Shown: positions 48,901 to 61,843 of the stretch, piece after piece
Layout: every line of letters starts with the position of its first letter
Position numbering within the stretch: the stretch's first letter is position 1
Origin: Trogon surrucura
Taxonomy: Eukaryota; Chordata; Aves; Trogoniformes; Trogonidae
Assembly (NCBI GenBank): GCA_020746105.1
Contig: CM036621.1
Span: forward strand, 28,671,370 to 28,735,369
Length of the DNA: 64,000 nucleotides
Direction of reading: 5' to 3'
Position numbers and translations under genes: made by a program
Notes under the pieces: model-generated
The model's input: only the letters and a program-made list of their open reading frames with translations
Told to the model about the DNA's origin: nothing
The model's database searches: none

Positions 48901-51892
48901 CAAAGAGAATCATGTCTGTAGCATGTAATAGTTACATCCATTCAGACTTTCTATTAATGCATGAGAATAAATCCGTCCTTGGATCCACGTACATAATGTC
49001 ATGAGGTAAGGGGAGATAAGCCACTTAAAATTTAAGAAGTTGGCCCATAAAAGATCCATGAATCCCAACTTATAGTGCAATAAGATAAAATGTACTCAGT
49101 CTAGACAGCCATGTAGTAGTTTGTGTTGCCTCAAGTAGATAACCGTATTATCTTTAACTTACACACCATTAAAGGACTGGATGGATTTTGGAAATTGGCA
49201 GTGCCGTTATCTTCAGTGTCACTAAGTCACTTAAGCCAGCCAGGAATAAACTCCAAAAGGAGGAAAGGATCATGACAGGCATATGTTTATATATAAGGCC
49301 TGATATAATTTGGTATGACTCCAGTTATGTGTTTGCTTTAAGGTAAATTATGGAGACTTGCTAATATCCTTTCACATGAATTAGAAGCTTCTGGTAAAAG
49401 CATGCTTAGCTGAAAAATGAGAGCTAAACAAAAATGGAGCTGTAGCAAAGCATAATCAGAGGCACATGTGGAAAGTATCAAACAGGCAGCAAATTCACTG
49501 AATTTTGCAGCCAGTAGCTACCATCAGTACCTAGAAGGAGCGGGCAGCGGGTATGGCTGAGCTGCTAGGAATGCCTGGAAACACTGAGATCTGGAAGGAG
49601 CTGGGTATAAGGACGTCCCAGGTGTTCAATGCACATAGGATAATGCTGTTAGACTGTGTGAAATTATGCAGGATTTTTGGAGGTTGGTTCTTAACTGAAA
49701 AAAAAATAAAATAATAATGCTAACAGTATAGGGGGCATCTGACAAAATGCTGAATGCTGGAGCTGGAGGATCAAGTGATGGTTCTTGGTGTTTGGTTCAG
49801 ACTGAGATGTCTCTGAAATTCATGAAGTTTCCCTTCACTTTCCTCGTCTATTAACTCTGAAGTACTGAGCCGATGCTGTACCTTCAGATAGAAGGGCAGA
49901 GTAGGATAATTTCTGCTGCTACCAGAAGTCACAAGCTCCTAGTCTCGCATCTTGGGAGCTGTCGTGACTTCTCATTCAAGAGCACTTTCCCGTGGTTCCT
50001 CCTTCCTTGCATCATCTGTTTCTTGCAAGGTCGGAAACCACGGCGCTCTCCTGTTTATCCTTCCCCAGTCTTCGCTCTCCTGTAACTCTCTCGCTTGTTG
50101 ATTTAATTGGTGCACGGTCCCATCAGGTGAGGCCACTGTCTCACCCCAGCCCAAGGCATGAGGCATCCTTTCACCTTGGGCCCCAGCTTCCACCGTGCAG
50201 CCACAGCACTACCTCAGCCATGGCCTCCAGCTCTCAGGCCGCTTTCTGCAGCTGGGCCTCGGGGCCCACGTGCTGTGGCACAGCACCAGCACTGAGCTAA
50301 AGGCACATTCAGTGATGTGGTTCAATGTATGTCACTGTCTCTTGAACTAAAGAGACGTAATTAGGTATAATAGCCAGTAGATCAAATTTAAGTGCCCAAC
50401 ATAAAGAATAAGGTATAGAATATCTTAAAGCTTTTCATGTGTGCTAGTTCATTACTTTCAATCAAGGCTGCAAATGAGCTGTGTAAAGAGGATATATTGT
50501 TGAGATTGCTGTGTAGTTGAAGTGCATGTGAGTACAATTTTATAGGTGCCACTTTCTCCCTGCTGAGCTGTATTTTCCAGTCAGAAAGGGAGAAAACTGG
50601 TGAAATGTACATTGCTAATTTGTGCTTGAATTTTCTGGAAGGTAACCGTTGTGACCGTTCAGCCAAAATCAGTGCGCAAGATTCAAAGTGAGTACAATTC
50701 CAGACTCTCTTTCCAAGTGTGATTTGCTGTAGCAGTGAGCTGTGCATCAAATTTCTGTCAAATTGTTTCTAAATGGCCTTTATAAAATACTTCTAGAAAT
50801 GTAATTGGAATGTTAATTGAAAGAATTTGAGCTCTGTGACATTCTCATAAATCTGGATAAAGCAAAACAAATCTACATTTATGATACTCTGATGAAAAAC
50901 ACCAGTACAGAATATAATGAAAAGCACCAAGGCAGAATCTTAAAACATAAATGGTGTCCAACTTCTTTGCAAACTAAATTTGGATCTGAAGTCCTACTGA
51001 TTTGGCTTAAAAAATGAAACTAGCCTCCTACCCCTGTCTAATCCACACAGTTAAGTTCTTCCCTGGAGTGTAAACAGGGTATAGAGATCTCAGAACAGAA
51101 TTTCACTCATATAAAAGGCCCAATTCTCTTGTTGCGAGGAGGTAAAATTCCAAAGACAGAAGGAAGTCATATATGTCAGGACCATTACTAGTTTAAGATT
51201 TGTTTTAACTGCTTAAAAAAAAACCCACCTCCCCACAACTTTTAATTTTTTTAATTAATTTTAAAGAATCAAACAAAAAAAAGTTTAATGTTAAAAAGCT
51301 TCTGAACTAATTATAACTGGAACTACTAATTTAAAACCAAGAGGAAATTATATAATACTTAAATACCTCAGGACAAGCAAGTTTTAGAAATAGGCAGTAT
51401 CCATGTGTTTTACTGGCAGTGACTTTGCTGACAACACAACACGGGCATCCACCACATCTGACTTGCCAGAGCTGGCCACGAGAGTCACAACACAGCCCCA
51501 CACTAACCAAGTATGTTGCTAGATTGCAACTGAAGGAGTATATTTCTAATGAAGAGGTGCATTTGATCAGGACATTTGGTTCCAGAAGAGGAGGCTGCAG
51601 ATGGAGAATAACAGATAGCATTACATTGTTTCTTGAAGCATATGTGGTTTACAAGCAAAAGCTACTCTAAACAATGCAAAACGCCAGCCGGTTCAGGCTG
51701 CAGACACTGTAAATGCAGTAGGACGTTGCACCCAGGTAAGCTGTGCTGGAGTCACATCATTATATTTTTCTTAAATACCGTAGGAATTTTGCTTTGAAAA
51801 CTGGAACGAATTTATGTACTCTAAATGCTTCCAAGAATTTCAAGTAAGAGGAACAGTAATTAAATTAATTTAGAAAATTGTGACTTAAATAA
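45926..51892. other. About 6 kb without a supportable gene
   Basis: A GGTT tetranucleotide run is near 46525-46540, an inverted/direct repeat cluster at 47066-47102 and a GC-richer patch near 50025-50290 with overlapping short frames on both strands. No recognised element. Confidence 0.45.
47066..47102. repeat. Three 11-mers: hairpin plus direct copy
   Basis: ATACTAATATC (47066-47076), loop ACA, its exact reverse complement GATATTAGTAT (47080-47090), then ATACTAATATC again (47092-47102). The first two form a perfect 11-bp stem with a 3-nt loop. Confidence 0.8.
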
Positions 51893-52320
51893 AATCATAG
51901 AATCATAGAGTGTTTGAGGTTGGAAGGGACCTCTAGAGATCATCTAGTCCAACCCCTCTGCCAGAGCAGGATCCCCTAGGGCAGGTCACACAGGAACACG
52001 TCCAGGCGGGTTTTGAAAGTCTCCAGAGAAGGAGACTCCACAACTTCTCTGGGCAACCTGTGCCAGTGCTCTGTCACCCCCACAGTAAAGAAGTTTTATC
52101 TCGTGTTGAGGCAGAACTTCCTATGTTCTAACTTATCCCCATTATTCCTTGTCCTGTTACTGGGCACCACCAAAAAGAAACTAGACCCTTCCTCTTGACA
52201 CCCACTACTCAGATATTTGTATACATTAATATGTATATTATATCCTCTCAGCCTTCTTTTTTCAAGACTAACCAATTCGCTCAGTCTTTATTCACAGATG
52301 TTCAAGTCCCTTAATAATCT
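51893..52320 (-). mobile_element. CR1 LINE 3' fragment
   Basis: A minus-strand CR1 3' end. The octamer tail is at 51893-51909, followed (reading plus) by GGAAGGGACCTCTAGAGATC, AGTCCAACCCCTCTGCCAGA and the antisense of the ORF2 C-terminus (stretch around CTCCACAACTTCTCTGGGCA). It fades out at about 52320. A small plus-strand frame at 52013-52198 is only its antisense shadow. It is more diverged than the 14109 copy. Confidence 0.93.
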
Positions 52321-52399
52321 GATTCATGAAATCAAAATGTAAGCTTGAGCCGAAAGTGAGAGAGCAGGATTAAATCTTTGTTTAGCAGATGACATTTGA

Positions 52400-52564
52400 G
52401 ACAAATTCAGGAAAAGCAGTCACAACATGTATAGCTTATTTAAAAAGCTAGTAACAGCTACACCCAACCTAGCAACGGAAAAATACTGGAAACAAGCACA
52501 AAAAGTGTTTATGGGTATAAAGGAACTGTACAAAGTCACGGGCAAGGAAGCCTGTGAAGTATGA
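52400..52564 (+). pseudogene. Unexplained coding-like open stretch
   Basis: 54 sense codons between two in-frame stops (TGA 52397-52399, TGA 52562-52564), too short for the usual 60-residue cutoff. The peptide looks protein-like: NMYSLFKKLV, TATPNLATEKYWKQAQKVF, MGIKELYKVTGKEACEV, with Lys/Glu and aromatic residues in helical spacing. The DNA after it also reads in protein-like fragments with stops (for example NIEEMLNNYF). It is next to, but not continuous with, the CR1 fragment. It could be the ruin of an old transposon ORF or a lost exon; I do not recognise it. Confidence 0.3.
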
Positions 52565-55013
52565 TTTGACAGAAATTGTAAGAGGATATCTGTGGAGTAA
52601 ATTGTTGATTATGATGGCAGCTGAAAAGTTGAAATAGATCTGTTTTAGATAGGAGGTGAATATAGAAGAGATGTTGAATAATTATTTTCCCAGCTGCTCT
52701 CGGAGGAGATAGCAACTAATGCAAGCAAGAAGCAAATTTCCCACGAGAAAGGCTAACATTCACAGAGCATCTAGCCCATGGCAAAACAAGCAGTTAATGA
52801 ACTGGCTGGCAAAATGCCAAGGTTAAGAGTGAGAACTCTCTGAGTATTGAAGGAAGTGGCCAGAGGGGTAAGGAAGTGCTTCAGCATCTTTGCAGAGAAC
52901 ATGAAATGGCTTCATAGCCTGTTTCAATCTCAAGTTCCTTAAACTGGAAACACAGACTCTTCTTTAAACTTAACCAGTTATCACTGTTACTCTGCTGGAC
53001 AAAGTAAAATCTACAGAGAAACTGAAAGAAAGATGATGAAAAGTAAATATTGTGGCATTAGGGAAAATTGTAGTATCTGTGGACTGTGTTATGCACTGAG
53101 TGTAGTAACATGCAGTAGAAACTAACCAGGCAAAGAATAGGAAATTGTAAGGAGAGCTGTGATTTAATTAAGGTGAGTGAGGCTGGCTTCCCGAAATGAG
53201 AGATTAAGTCTAACAAGTGTTATGGAATTTTTCCAAACACACGCAGTTACAGTGTGTGTATCATGTAAAGGATTCTTCTATATGGCAAATGCCTGTTTAA
53301 TTAAGATATGTATTAGTTACCCTATCACTGCACACAAATGCACATATTGTTTGTGTGCTCTAAATTAAAGAGTAGATTGCAAGAAAATTGTTTTTGAACA
53401 AAACCACAAGAGCCTGTAAGAGAACATAATTACTTTGGGCTAAATCACTCTCTCATGAAGAAAGAAACTCAAATGGCAGTGCCTTCTCAGCAGTTACTTC
53501 CAGGGAGTGTCGTTAGGATTTTGTTTCCTGTCAAATTGGTCAACGGAGCCAATCCTACAAACCCCACAATTTTCTACACTGAGTTCTATAAGCATGGGGA
53601 ATGGTCCCAATGTCTCACGTGTCCTTTTAATTGGGAATTCCATCATTGGAAGTGACTTAGCTTCCCATCAAAGTCTCCAACTTACAATTTCTTTGTAGTC
53701 ATTTCCTAGAGGATGCAGGAAGAAAAGGTGCATGAAGAGCATTTCTCTGGCAGAGTACGCTGAAGGCAGCTCTGTAGCTCCTCTCTCCAGGAGAGTGTTG
53801 GGCTTCTGTCTGTTCTCTCTTACCCCTGGGCTGTGAGGTACTGTCTGAAAAATGATGGCTGATGGTGAAATACACAACCAATTCAAAAAAGTAGTATTAA
53901 CATCTCTTATACAACTGCAGTTAATGTTGGAACTTTAGAGACTTGAGGATTTTTTTATTAGTAAAAGGAAAAATTTGCTTTGTCTCTTGAAACTTTTGAC
54001 CATTTCATCAACAGCAGGAAGATTCATTCACTGTTCATTCAGTTCATTCACTGAAGTGAAGTAGTAGAAACAGTAACACTCATTTAATCTCTTGCTCTGA
54101 TTTTTTGTATAAATTATTTTAGTTACTTATTATGGTGTTAAAATATTTAAATATAACAGCATGGAATTTGACTAATTGCTCAATTTGTGTATGATGTAAC
54201 CTGGTAAATATTTGTACAAATAGATTTTGTCTTTTCCAGGGAATATAAAGATATTACAAGTTAGAGATGCTGGAAGAGAAACAGTTGGAGTTTTAAAAAA
54301 TTTATTTAGGGATCTTCTACCCTACAATAGAAAACAAATAACAAAGAAAACCAAATAAGAAGCCAGTATTCAACTGAACCTTTAGCCTAGAATTTGGATT
54401 ATGATCTTTCCTTGCCAATGGATTTCATTAGTCTTTGGTCGTACTTCTTAACCTTAGTGCCCCAATTTAACATCTGCAGGATGAAAAAAAATATATCTGG
54501 GAGAGGCTATTGTAGAATTCCCACAGCTCATTTTCAGATTGGTTTTCTTTTTATACTTGAAACGTATCAAAACCCAGTCAATATAATTTGTGCGTATAGC
54601 CATATGTGCTCCCTCTGCACCTATGTAAGGACCCATACGCTTGACTGAGTTTTTCTTTGCACAATCTAGAATTTTTCTGTGGCATTGTCTCTTTATTCAT
54701 CTGCAAATAGCTTAACTTCAGCTTTGAGCTGACATTTGCACTTGGAAACAATTATTTTCTAATTAAATATACATTAAGCCTGATGGAAAACTATTTAGGC
54801 TTTTTTAAAGCTGCAGGATAACAGTTTTGCTACAGCAAATTTTGTATCACCTAGAAGCAGCCAAATTAATTCTTCCCTAGCTAAATATTTTCAATTTTAC
54901 AAAGTGATGTGTTGCAGTGATGCTTTTGTGCCTAATAACTTGTGTACTGATAAACAACCTTTAGCAGGCAGCCATTGGCAGGTAAAAACATAAACTGCTC
55001 ATGAGAAACCTAG
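52565..55013. other. No gene seen
   Basis: After possible degraded coding sequence to about 52760, the rest is A/T-rich, with short motif-free frames. The frames at 53455-53655 and 53668-53886 overlap on opposite strands and neither is supported. Confidence 0.4.
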
Positions 55014-55018
55014 ATGAT

Positions 55019-56190
55019 TGTAGTGGTTTGACCCTGGCCAGGCGCCAGGTACCCACACAGCCGCTCTCTCACTCCCCCTTCATGGCTAGACAGGGGGAGA
55101 AAATATTTCCAAGGGTTCAGGGTTTGAGATAAGGACAAGGAGGTCACCCTCATTTACCGTCCCGGGCAAAAGAGACTCAGTTTTGGGGAAATTAGGTACG
55201 TTTATTAAGAGAACTAATCAGAGAGGAGTAGTGAGAAGTGAGAAAGAGCAAACAGATCTTAAACAGAACACCTTCTCCCCATCTCTCCCTTCTTCCCGGG
55301 CTCAACATCAATCCTGGTTTCTCCACCTCCTCCCCCCGAGCGGCGCAGGGGGACAGGGAATGGGGGCTGCGGTCAGTTCATCCGACGTTGGTTTCACCGC
55401 TTCTTCATTCCGGGGGAGGACTCTTCACTCTTCCCCAGGGCCATTGTCTCTTGGGAGACAAGCTTCATGCTCTCTTCTCCGGTGTGAGTCGTCCCACGAA
55501 GGGTAATTCATCACAAACTGCCCAACGTGAGACACCTCACGAGGGACAACCCACTCCTCGTGAGTCTGAGGCGCAGTCCTTCAGGGGGAACTGTGCTCCA
55601 GCATGAGTCCCACGCAGCGTCCCAAAAGTCCCACCGGCCAACCTGCTCCAGTGTGGGCATTCCTCTCTTCCACGGGCTACAGCTTCCGGCAGCGACTTGC
55701 TCTGATGCGGGCTTCCCACGGGCTACAGCCCCCTTTCAGGCATCCACCCACACCACGTGGAGTCCTCGGTGGACATCTATGCGGTGATCCTCACGGTGGA
55801 CATCTGCACCTCGCCCATGGGCTGCAGGGGGACAACCCGCTTCACCATGGTCTTCACCACGGACCCAGGGGACTCTCTCTGCTCCGGTGCCTGGAGCTCA
55901 TCCTCCCTCCCCCTTCTGACCTTGGTGTCTGCACAGATTCTCAGTCCTCCATCTCTGTGTCAGCTGTTAAGGCACAGTTCTTTTTCCCCGTTCTTAAATA
56001 TGTTTTTCACAGAGGCATTCCTCTCTTATCACTTTACTGATAGGCTCAGCCTTGGCCAGCAGCGGGTCCCTCTTTAGAGCCATCTGGCATTGGCTCTATC
56101 AAACTTGGGGAGCTTCTAGCAGCTTCTTGCAGAAGCCACCCTGCATCTCCCCCCCCCGCCCCCAAAATCCGGCCAGGCCAAACCAAAACA
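55019..56190 (-). mobile_element. Solo LTR, ERVL (class III) type
   Basis: The 1172-bp element has TG...CA ends and a perfect 5-bp flanking repeat ATGAT (55014-55018 and 56191-56195), the usual ERVL target size. The termini form an imperfect inverted repeat of about 20 bp: TGTAGTGGTTTGACCCTGG at one end, and CCAGGCCAAACCAAAACA at the other. On the minus strand the U3 side begins at 56190, a TATA-like TATTTAAG is at 55993-56000, and the poly(A) signal AATAAA is at 55201-55206 in a setting I recognise from abundant avian ERVL-type LTRs (AATTTCCCC...GAGTCTCTTTTGCCCGGGAC). It is GC-richer than its surroundings and has internal imperfect repeats of the CCCACGGGCTACAGC type (55655-55735). The frames of 86-145 residues over it are compositional. 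No internal retroviral sequence is present, so it is a solo LTR. Confidence 0.88.
55560..55850. repeat. Imperfect tandem units inside the ERVL-type LTR
   Basis: CACGGGCTACAGC occurs at about 55671 and 55716 and a related CCCATGGGCTGCAGG at about 55815, alternating with GCTCCAG/GCTCTGA-TGYGGGC-type blocks. The units are roughly 45-60 bases and diverged. They lie in the LTR body between the TATA-like box and the poly(A) signal. Confidence 0.55.
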
Positions 56191-56227
56191 ATGATATGAA
56201 ATGAATTGAGTCAGAAATTCAAGCAGG

Positions 56228-56290
56228 TGACTAGATGATCTTTCGAGGTCCCTTCCAATCCCTAACATTCTATGATTCTATGATTCTATG
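56228..56290 (+). mobile_element. CR1 3'-tail fragment, young subfamily
   Basis: About 63 bases: ACTAGATGATCTTTCGAGGT, CCCTTCCAATCCCTAACATT and three octamer copies ending at 56290. It is only 33 bases beyond the target duplication of the ERVL-type LTR. It shares the GATCTTTCGAGG variant with the fragment at 45361. Confidence 0.9.
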
Positions 56291-56849
56291 ACTAAAATGT
56301 TGGACATCCAATTCATGCAACTGTTTCAAAGTGATTCCAACTAGATGAGGACTGCATCTATTAGAAGAGGGTTCTGCTACGACTGCTCTTGCCTTCTGTC
56401 TTGTTTTCTCATGTACAAAGTGATGAAACTAAAATTATACATGGTACCTACCATAGGAGTAGTATCGTAGCTTTTCTAACTACTGCAAGTAAATTCCTAG
56501 AAACGTATATAGGCAAACAAGAGTGTAGCGGTGAGAAAAGTCTGGAATCTGCTAGTGTCAGTCACGGACTGAACTAGCCTGCAACTGGTAAAACACTGGT
56601 GTTAGTAATACAGTGGGATAGTCAATAGTGTATGTAACTAAATCAACTTACCTAGTTTTATGCGGATCAGTACCAAATTTATCTGCTTCTGCACACCTCT
56701 AGGAGACAAAATAAGTCAGTTTATCTGCTTGCAAAATTAAATAGTGCATTACAGAATGAAACCATGACAGAGAATGAGCATATCATGTGTTACCTTAGCT
56801 GCGAATTGGACTCAGAAGAAACCTCCCAAGATTTTCCTTACTTCTGTTG

Positions 56850-56943
56850 AATCATAGAATGGCCTATGCTGGAAGGGACCTTAGGGATCATCTAATCCAA
56901 CCTCCCTGTCATGGACAGGGATGCTTCTCAACTAGATCAGGCA
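56850..56943 (-). mobile_element. CR1 3'-tail fragment
   Basis: Minus-strand CR1 end: AATCATAGAATGGCCTATGC, then GGAAGGGACCTTAGGGATCA and CCAACCTCCCTG. It resembles the 20145 fragment more than the young copies (ATGGACAGGGATGC...CTAGATCAGG). Confidence 0.9.
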
Positions 56944-59900
56944 ACACAGATATTACTACCTTCTATTAATTGCCCTAAAACTATACCCTTCCCAAGTAGA
57001 CTATTTGCATATCTGTTCTAACTAGTGATGCTTAGAAAGTCTTGTATGTAGTGTTAGGACACATCAGCCGCTACTCACATGCCAGTCTTAGGAGCTCTGA
57101 GTTCTTGTTATCCCAAAAGAGTAAAATGGCTAGCCTTGGGATGTTAGTGCAGTAGGGCGAATGAGTAAAGCCAACCACACTCTAATCCATTTTTGTGCTT
57201 TCCCTTTCCATAGAATATTCTTAGCAACAAGGAATTTCCGCTTAAGAGTTGAAAATGCAGATGGTTTATTTTCATTATTCAGATGGTAATCCTGATTTTT
57301 CTAATATATTAAAATCAATCTGCTAAAGGGCAAAAGCTTTCTTCTCATTTGTTTTATAGGCTTGTACAGAAATGGAATTTATTTACACAAAAATCAATCT
57401 TGTGGTCTTGGGGCAAAAGTGATTTAGGGAAAACAGTGGTGAAAAGGAATTTATTGGTCTGTGAACCAATGTAATGCTGAACTGATTAAGGGTATGCAAA
57501 AAATCAATCATATTAATCTTGATCAAGGAATTAATTAAGTCAAAAGATTTTTAATTACTAGCTGTCATGGAATGGGCATAAAATTAGCGTTGGTTATTTA
57601 CAATCATCACAAGGATTTGATATTACTATTGTTATTGGACTTCTTTTCCCCTTAAAATATGTTCATTAAGACTGAAGTTGTTAATCAACAGTGAATTTTA
57701 TTTTGGCAACTAAATTATAAAACATGGCAACAAGACTACTTTTGTCTCAGTTGGTTTTCCATTTTCTTTGTCTCTTTAAAATTCAATCTTTGAAAGTACC
57801 GTTTTCTCAAGACTGAGGCTCACGGTAAACTTTATGACCAGAAAGGTCCAAGAATGCTTGTGTGTGAGACCACGAAATGCTGATGAGAGATCTTCCGATG
57901 AAGTGAATGGCTTAAACACCTCTGAAACAGCAGTGACACTCTGGAAAGACTTTTTGCAGCTACAGGGTATCTTTGCCACAACTTCAGTGTAACTATTCTG
58001 CAGTCATCAAATATGCTTCAGCGGATACCCTTCTCTGCATTCTTAGCAATTACACAGGTTATTTCTGGAACAACAAATACAAACTCACTCCAGGCTGTTG
58101 ACAAACCTGGAACTAAGGCTATACAAATAATTGACAGTTGGTTTGGCACACCATAGTAATACCTTACAAATATTGTTAAATCTAGGAGAAAAGCTCATGT
58201 ACTTCATGCCAAAACAGTAATTTGGGAATAGAATGGATCATTCTGCATTAAAAGAAAAGAAAAAAAAAAAAGGAAATTAAGGGGGACCTTTTGTTTTGTA
58301 TTCGAAAGCAAAATAAATGAGGTGTTATTGACAAACCTGCTGAAAGAGGAAGACTAAGAATAGTGTTCACATTTTATATAGTCAAAGTAATATTGTTTAC
58401 ACAATACAAGATGTAGCATGCTGGCTTCTGCTCTCGCTTCTCAAAAGAATATCTCGTTCCTTTGCTATGGATTCAGCTGATCATGGTCAGCCTTGTGTAG
58501 ATTCTCTGCCTGATTTAGAAGTAGTAGTTATTTCCCAGGAGAAGATCTGGAAGTTTTGTGCCCTGTGGTTACAAGTGGATGCCTTAGGGAATATATCTTT
58601 CTTCATAATCAGAGGCACAAGGAAGAGAGGCTCATGATGCCTCAGGGCAAGGGTGGAGTGGTGTCAGACTTGCTTTGCCCAGGGATTTCTTTTGGGCTGT
58701 CAGTTAAATGGAAGTTTCAGAAGTAATTCTCCCATTTTTCTCCCTTAGTTTTTCCCTTTTGATAAAAAAAGCCATCCAGACTTAACTCAGATTCATAAAT
58801 TTACCCATAAATTAATTGAAAATTGCTGAGATTTTGCTCTGAATCTTTCAGGAGTATTTTTAAGTAACAGTATTGGTAGAGCTATTTTGTTAATAAACCA
58901 TTAACCAAGCACTAAAATAATTTAGAGTAGGAAACCTTTCATCATGAGGGCATTATTATCAAACCCAGCCCAAAGTAATTATGGCCAATTGCTGTTGTCT
59001 CATGATCTGTGAAATAAATTGTTGAGAACAGCAATAAAAATAAAAAAAAAATCCCCAAACCTGTCCTCTCTACTGCTTTGCACTTTGCATAAAATATATC
59101 ATGCTGTTCTAGGTATTTGTAGTTTTCAGATGAGAAGAAAGTTTTGTGGACTTTTAACGCAGCATCAGACAATTTGTGATGTCATCACATCCAAAACAGG
59201 CAAAACATGTACCAGTGTACACAGATGAAAATACAGAGCAGTATGAGAAGAAATTACTTATGGTTTACAGAAATTCATTTAATGACTTACTGTTATTATT
59301 CTGAGTAATAATAATGAGAATTCATAATGAAACCCTGTTAAGTATTACAATAGAATCCTTCAAAGAATGAGGCTTGAGATAACAGGAAAAGGTGTTCAGT
59401 TTTTGTCATTCCCCTTTCACCTGCAGATCCAGGATGGATCCTCTCCAGTGCAAACGAAGACCAAATGAGAACTGTGTTTTGTGATGTAAGATGTTGCAAG
59501 GATAACTAATTCCCCATGTCACTAAGAACTTCATCTGGTGGCTTCCGAAGTGCCTTAGCTGATGTGAGTGCCTTGCACTAATTTCCAGAGTGTGGCTTAT
59601 AAAGATAAACAGGGATTTGACTCAGGTGGGTGAGGAGGAGAAGAGGAGGATGAGTGTTTCATCCAGCCCTAGGGAGGTAAGGATGAAGGCAGGACTGTCC
59701 CTTCCAGTGGCATTTGTAACTGGTGAATGTAAACCAGCCATGAAGCCATGTCTTCAAGGCACCATCAGCAAACCTAGAGTATATCCATCGAAATTAATGG
59801 GATCACTTGGGATGAATTCAAGAACCAAACTCAGGAAATCTGGACCTGCAACAGCTTTTAGGAAATGAATTTTCCAGTGAAACTCTCCCGGTATTTCTAT

Positions 59901-61843
59901 GAGTAAGGAGGGTTTGAAAGTAACTTTCAGATTTCTGCTTTTTCTTTTCCTTAGTGAGATTTAATGCAGTTATTTTGTTAGGGCATCCAGGCAGGTTCTA
60001 GTCAACTATTTCTTAGTGGTTACTTTAATGAATGTTATGTTAGCTAAAATGATCATAGCAGGAAAGGAGGCAAAATAAAGGAGATGCAGATGCCTGTCAG
60101 CACTGCCAGTTAAAAATATAGGACCTACTGCCAAAAGAGTTGAAACTTAAAATGGTCTGTTGTGTTCCACACAGCATGAACAGCACAGTTTTTCAACTTG
60201 AAAATCCCTAGTAGTGCAAGATGGCAGTTCCTCCAAAGAAAAAGATTTCCTTTTAAAATTTTGCTTCCATCAGAGAACCTTGCACTGCATTAAGAGCTGT
60301 CATGAGCTCTGCCCTAGGGGCAGTTGCCCTTCTGCACAAACACAATTGTACAAAACTATACGAAACCTGTAACGCTGATGTGTAAAGTGAATTGGAAAAA
60401 AGCTGCAGTTGTGGCCCAAGGGTTTTCCAAGCCTTTGTCATTATTTTCCAGAAATGCTCACAGGTTCTGACTAAAGACATTCTTCTTCTAACTAGTCTTC
60501 TTCAGACCTTCTAACTACATGTTAATTACATGTTAATTGCATTTTTTTTAAACGTTGTTTACATCTTTCTTCTTCAAAGGTATGCTTACTTATTGTACTT
60601 ACATGTAAAAGTTTCTGCAGATTACATTAGTTCCCTGGGACTTTTAGGATTTCTTGGTTGCAGTGTCCTGTATGTTTTGTCTGGAAGTATCCTAATTGAG
60701 AGGAATAACCTTTTTAAAGGGTATTGAGAAAACTCTAAAGTGACTTTCTTTCCTGATCCTTTATTTTTCCCCTAGCAATTCTGATGCTATGCTATCCTCT
60801 GTGTTGGTAGTCTTTTCTAGTTTTATAGTCTATATTGAAGCCAAATGCTGTAATATATTTAGAATAATAATGGATCTACAAACAAAAACAACCCTGCAAT
60901 TAAAATTTTATGGAAGTCTGTGGCCTTTGTTTAACTAATTTGGTATTATTTGTTGTTCTGCATAAAGTTGTTTATTTATGTAAATATCGTCAGAAGGAGA
61001 GAAAGGTCATTTTTGGTTTTGGTTTTCTACCTTCTTAGGTGGCAAGAGGATCACATGCTATGTTAGGAAGGATGTGGGTATTCATGAGTGAACCCCACCT
61101 ACATCAATGAGTAAATTTCTGATGAATCTTGAGCTTCTTCACAAAAGCACAGAATTTGTAAATTTAAAGACGTGACTTCAGTGATATTAATTTCGTACAA
61201 CAACTGCAGTCCTTTCTTTAGACCTTCTTGTTTGTTGCAGGTCACGTTCCCAGTTATTTGGGATGAAGTATAACTTATCTTAGTGACATATAATCTGTTA
61301 CCTCACCCTTCTTAGCATTGTGTACATTTCAATGGTATGTACAGTGATGGTAAAAAAAATACTTTTGTTTTTACTGCGATGACCAGTACATTAATCCCTG
61401 TGGTTAGAGCAGATTAACTGTACAGTGGATGTAGACAAGAACCAACTCCTAAACATATTAGTGTAATAGGCTTAGAGGTCAATTTTTTTGCAGTGGGTAT
61501 TTCCTAAATATGCATTATTACATGTAATACATACTTTTATATATTCTTACAGCTCATACTGCGTAGAGAGACAGCTTTCTAAAATTGGAGAGAGGCTTTA
61601 TTTTGATATTCATCATAAAATGACAGAAATCAGCATCTGGGGGGGAGTTGTCACACCTTCCTCTAGCCATCCCCCTCTTCTCAGCTTATGTTTAAGAACT
61701 TGAGCCTTAAAGTGCTACTCCAGTATGGAGGGATTAGAATGTCTAAATCGTAAATGTCTATCTATAACCATAAACATCTGTATATGAAATTAATGCACTG
61801 AAAATAGATGCCTGTGTTAATAAATAATATTTTCATGAGAAAT
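56944..61843. other. About 5 kb without a supportable gene
   Basis: A/T-rich DNA with an A-rich run at about 58255-58272. The frame at 59590-59868 (+, 92 residues) and that at 61488-61703 lack recognisable motifs. No mobile element was recognised. Confidence 0.45.

Noticed and set aside
49972..50300. Overlapping frames on both strands in a GC-richer patch
   Set aside because: Openness on both strands is explained by composition; no motifs or promoter signals were found.
55183..56077. Plus-strand frames of 86-145 residues at 55183-56077
   Set aside because: They lie wholly inside the ERVL-type solo LTR, overlap in all three frames and are Ser/Pro/Arg-rich as expected from GC-rich repeats.
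59590..59868. 92-residue plus-strand frame
   Set aside because: Basic and Ser-rich, but no recognisable domain and no gene context.
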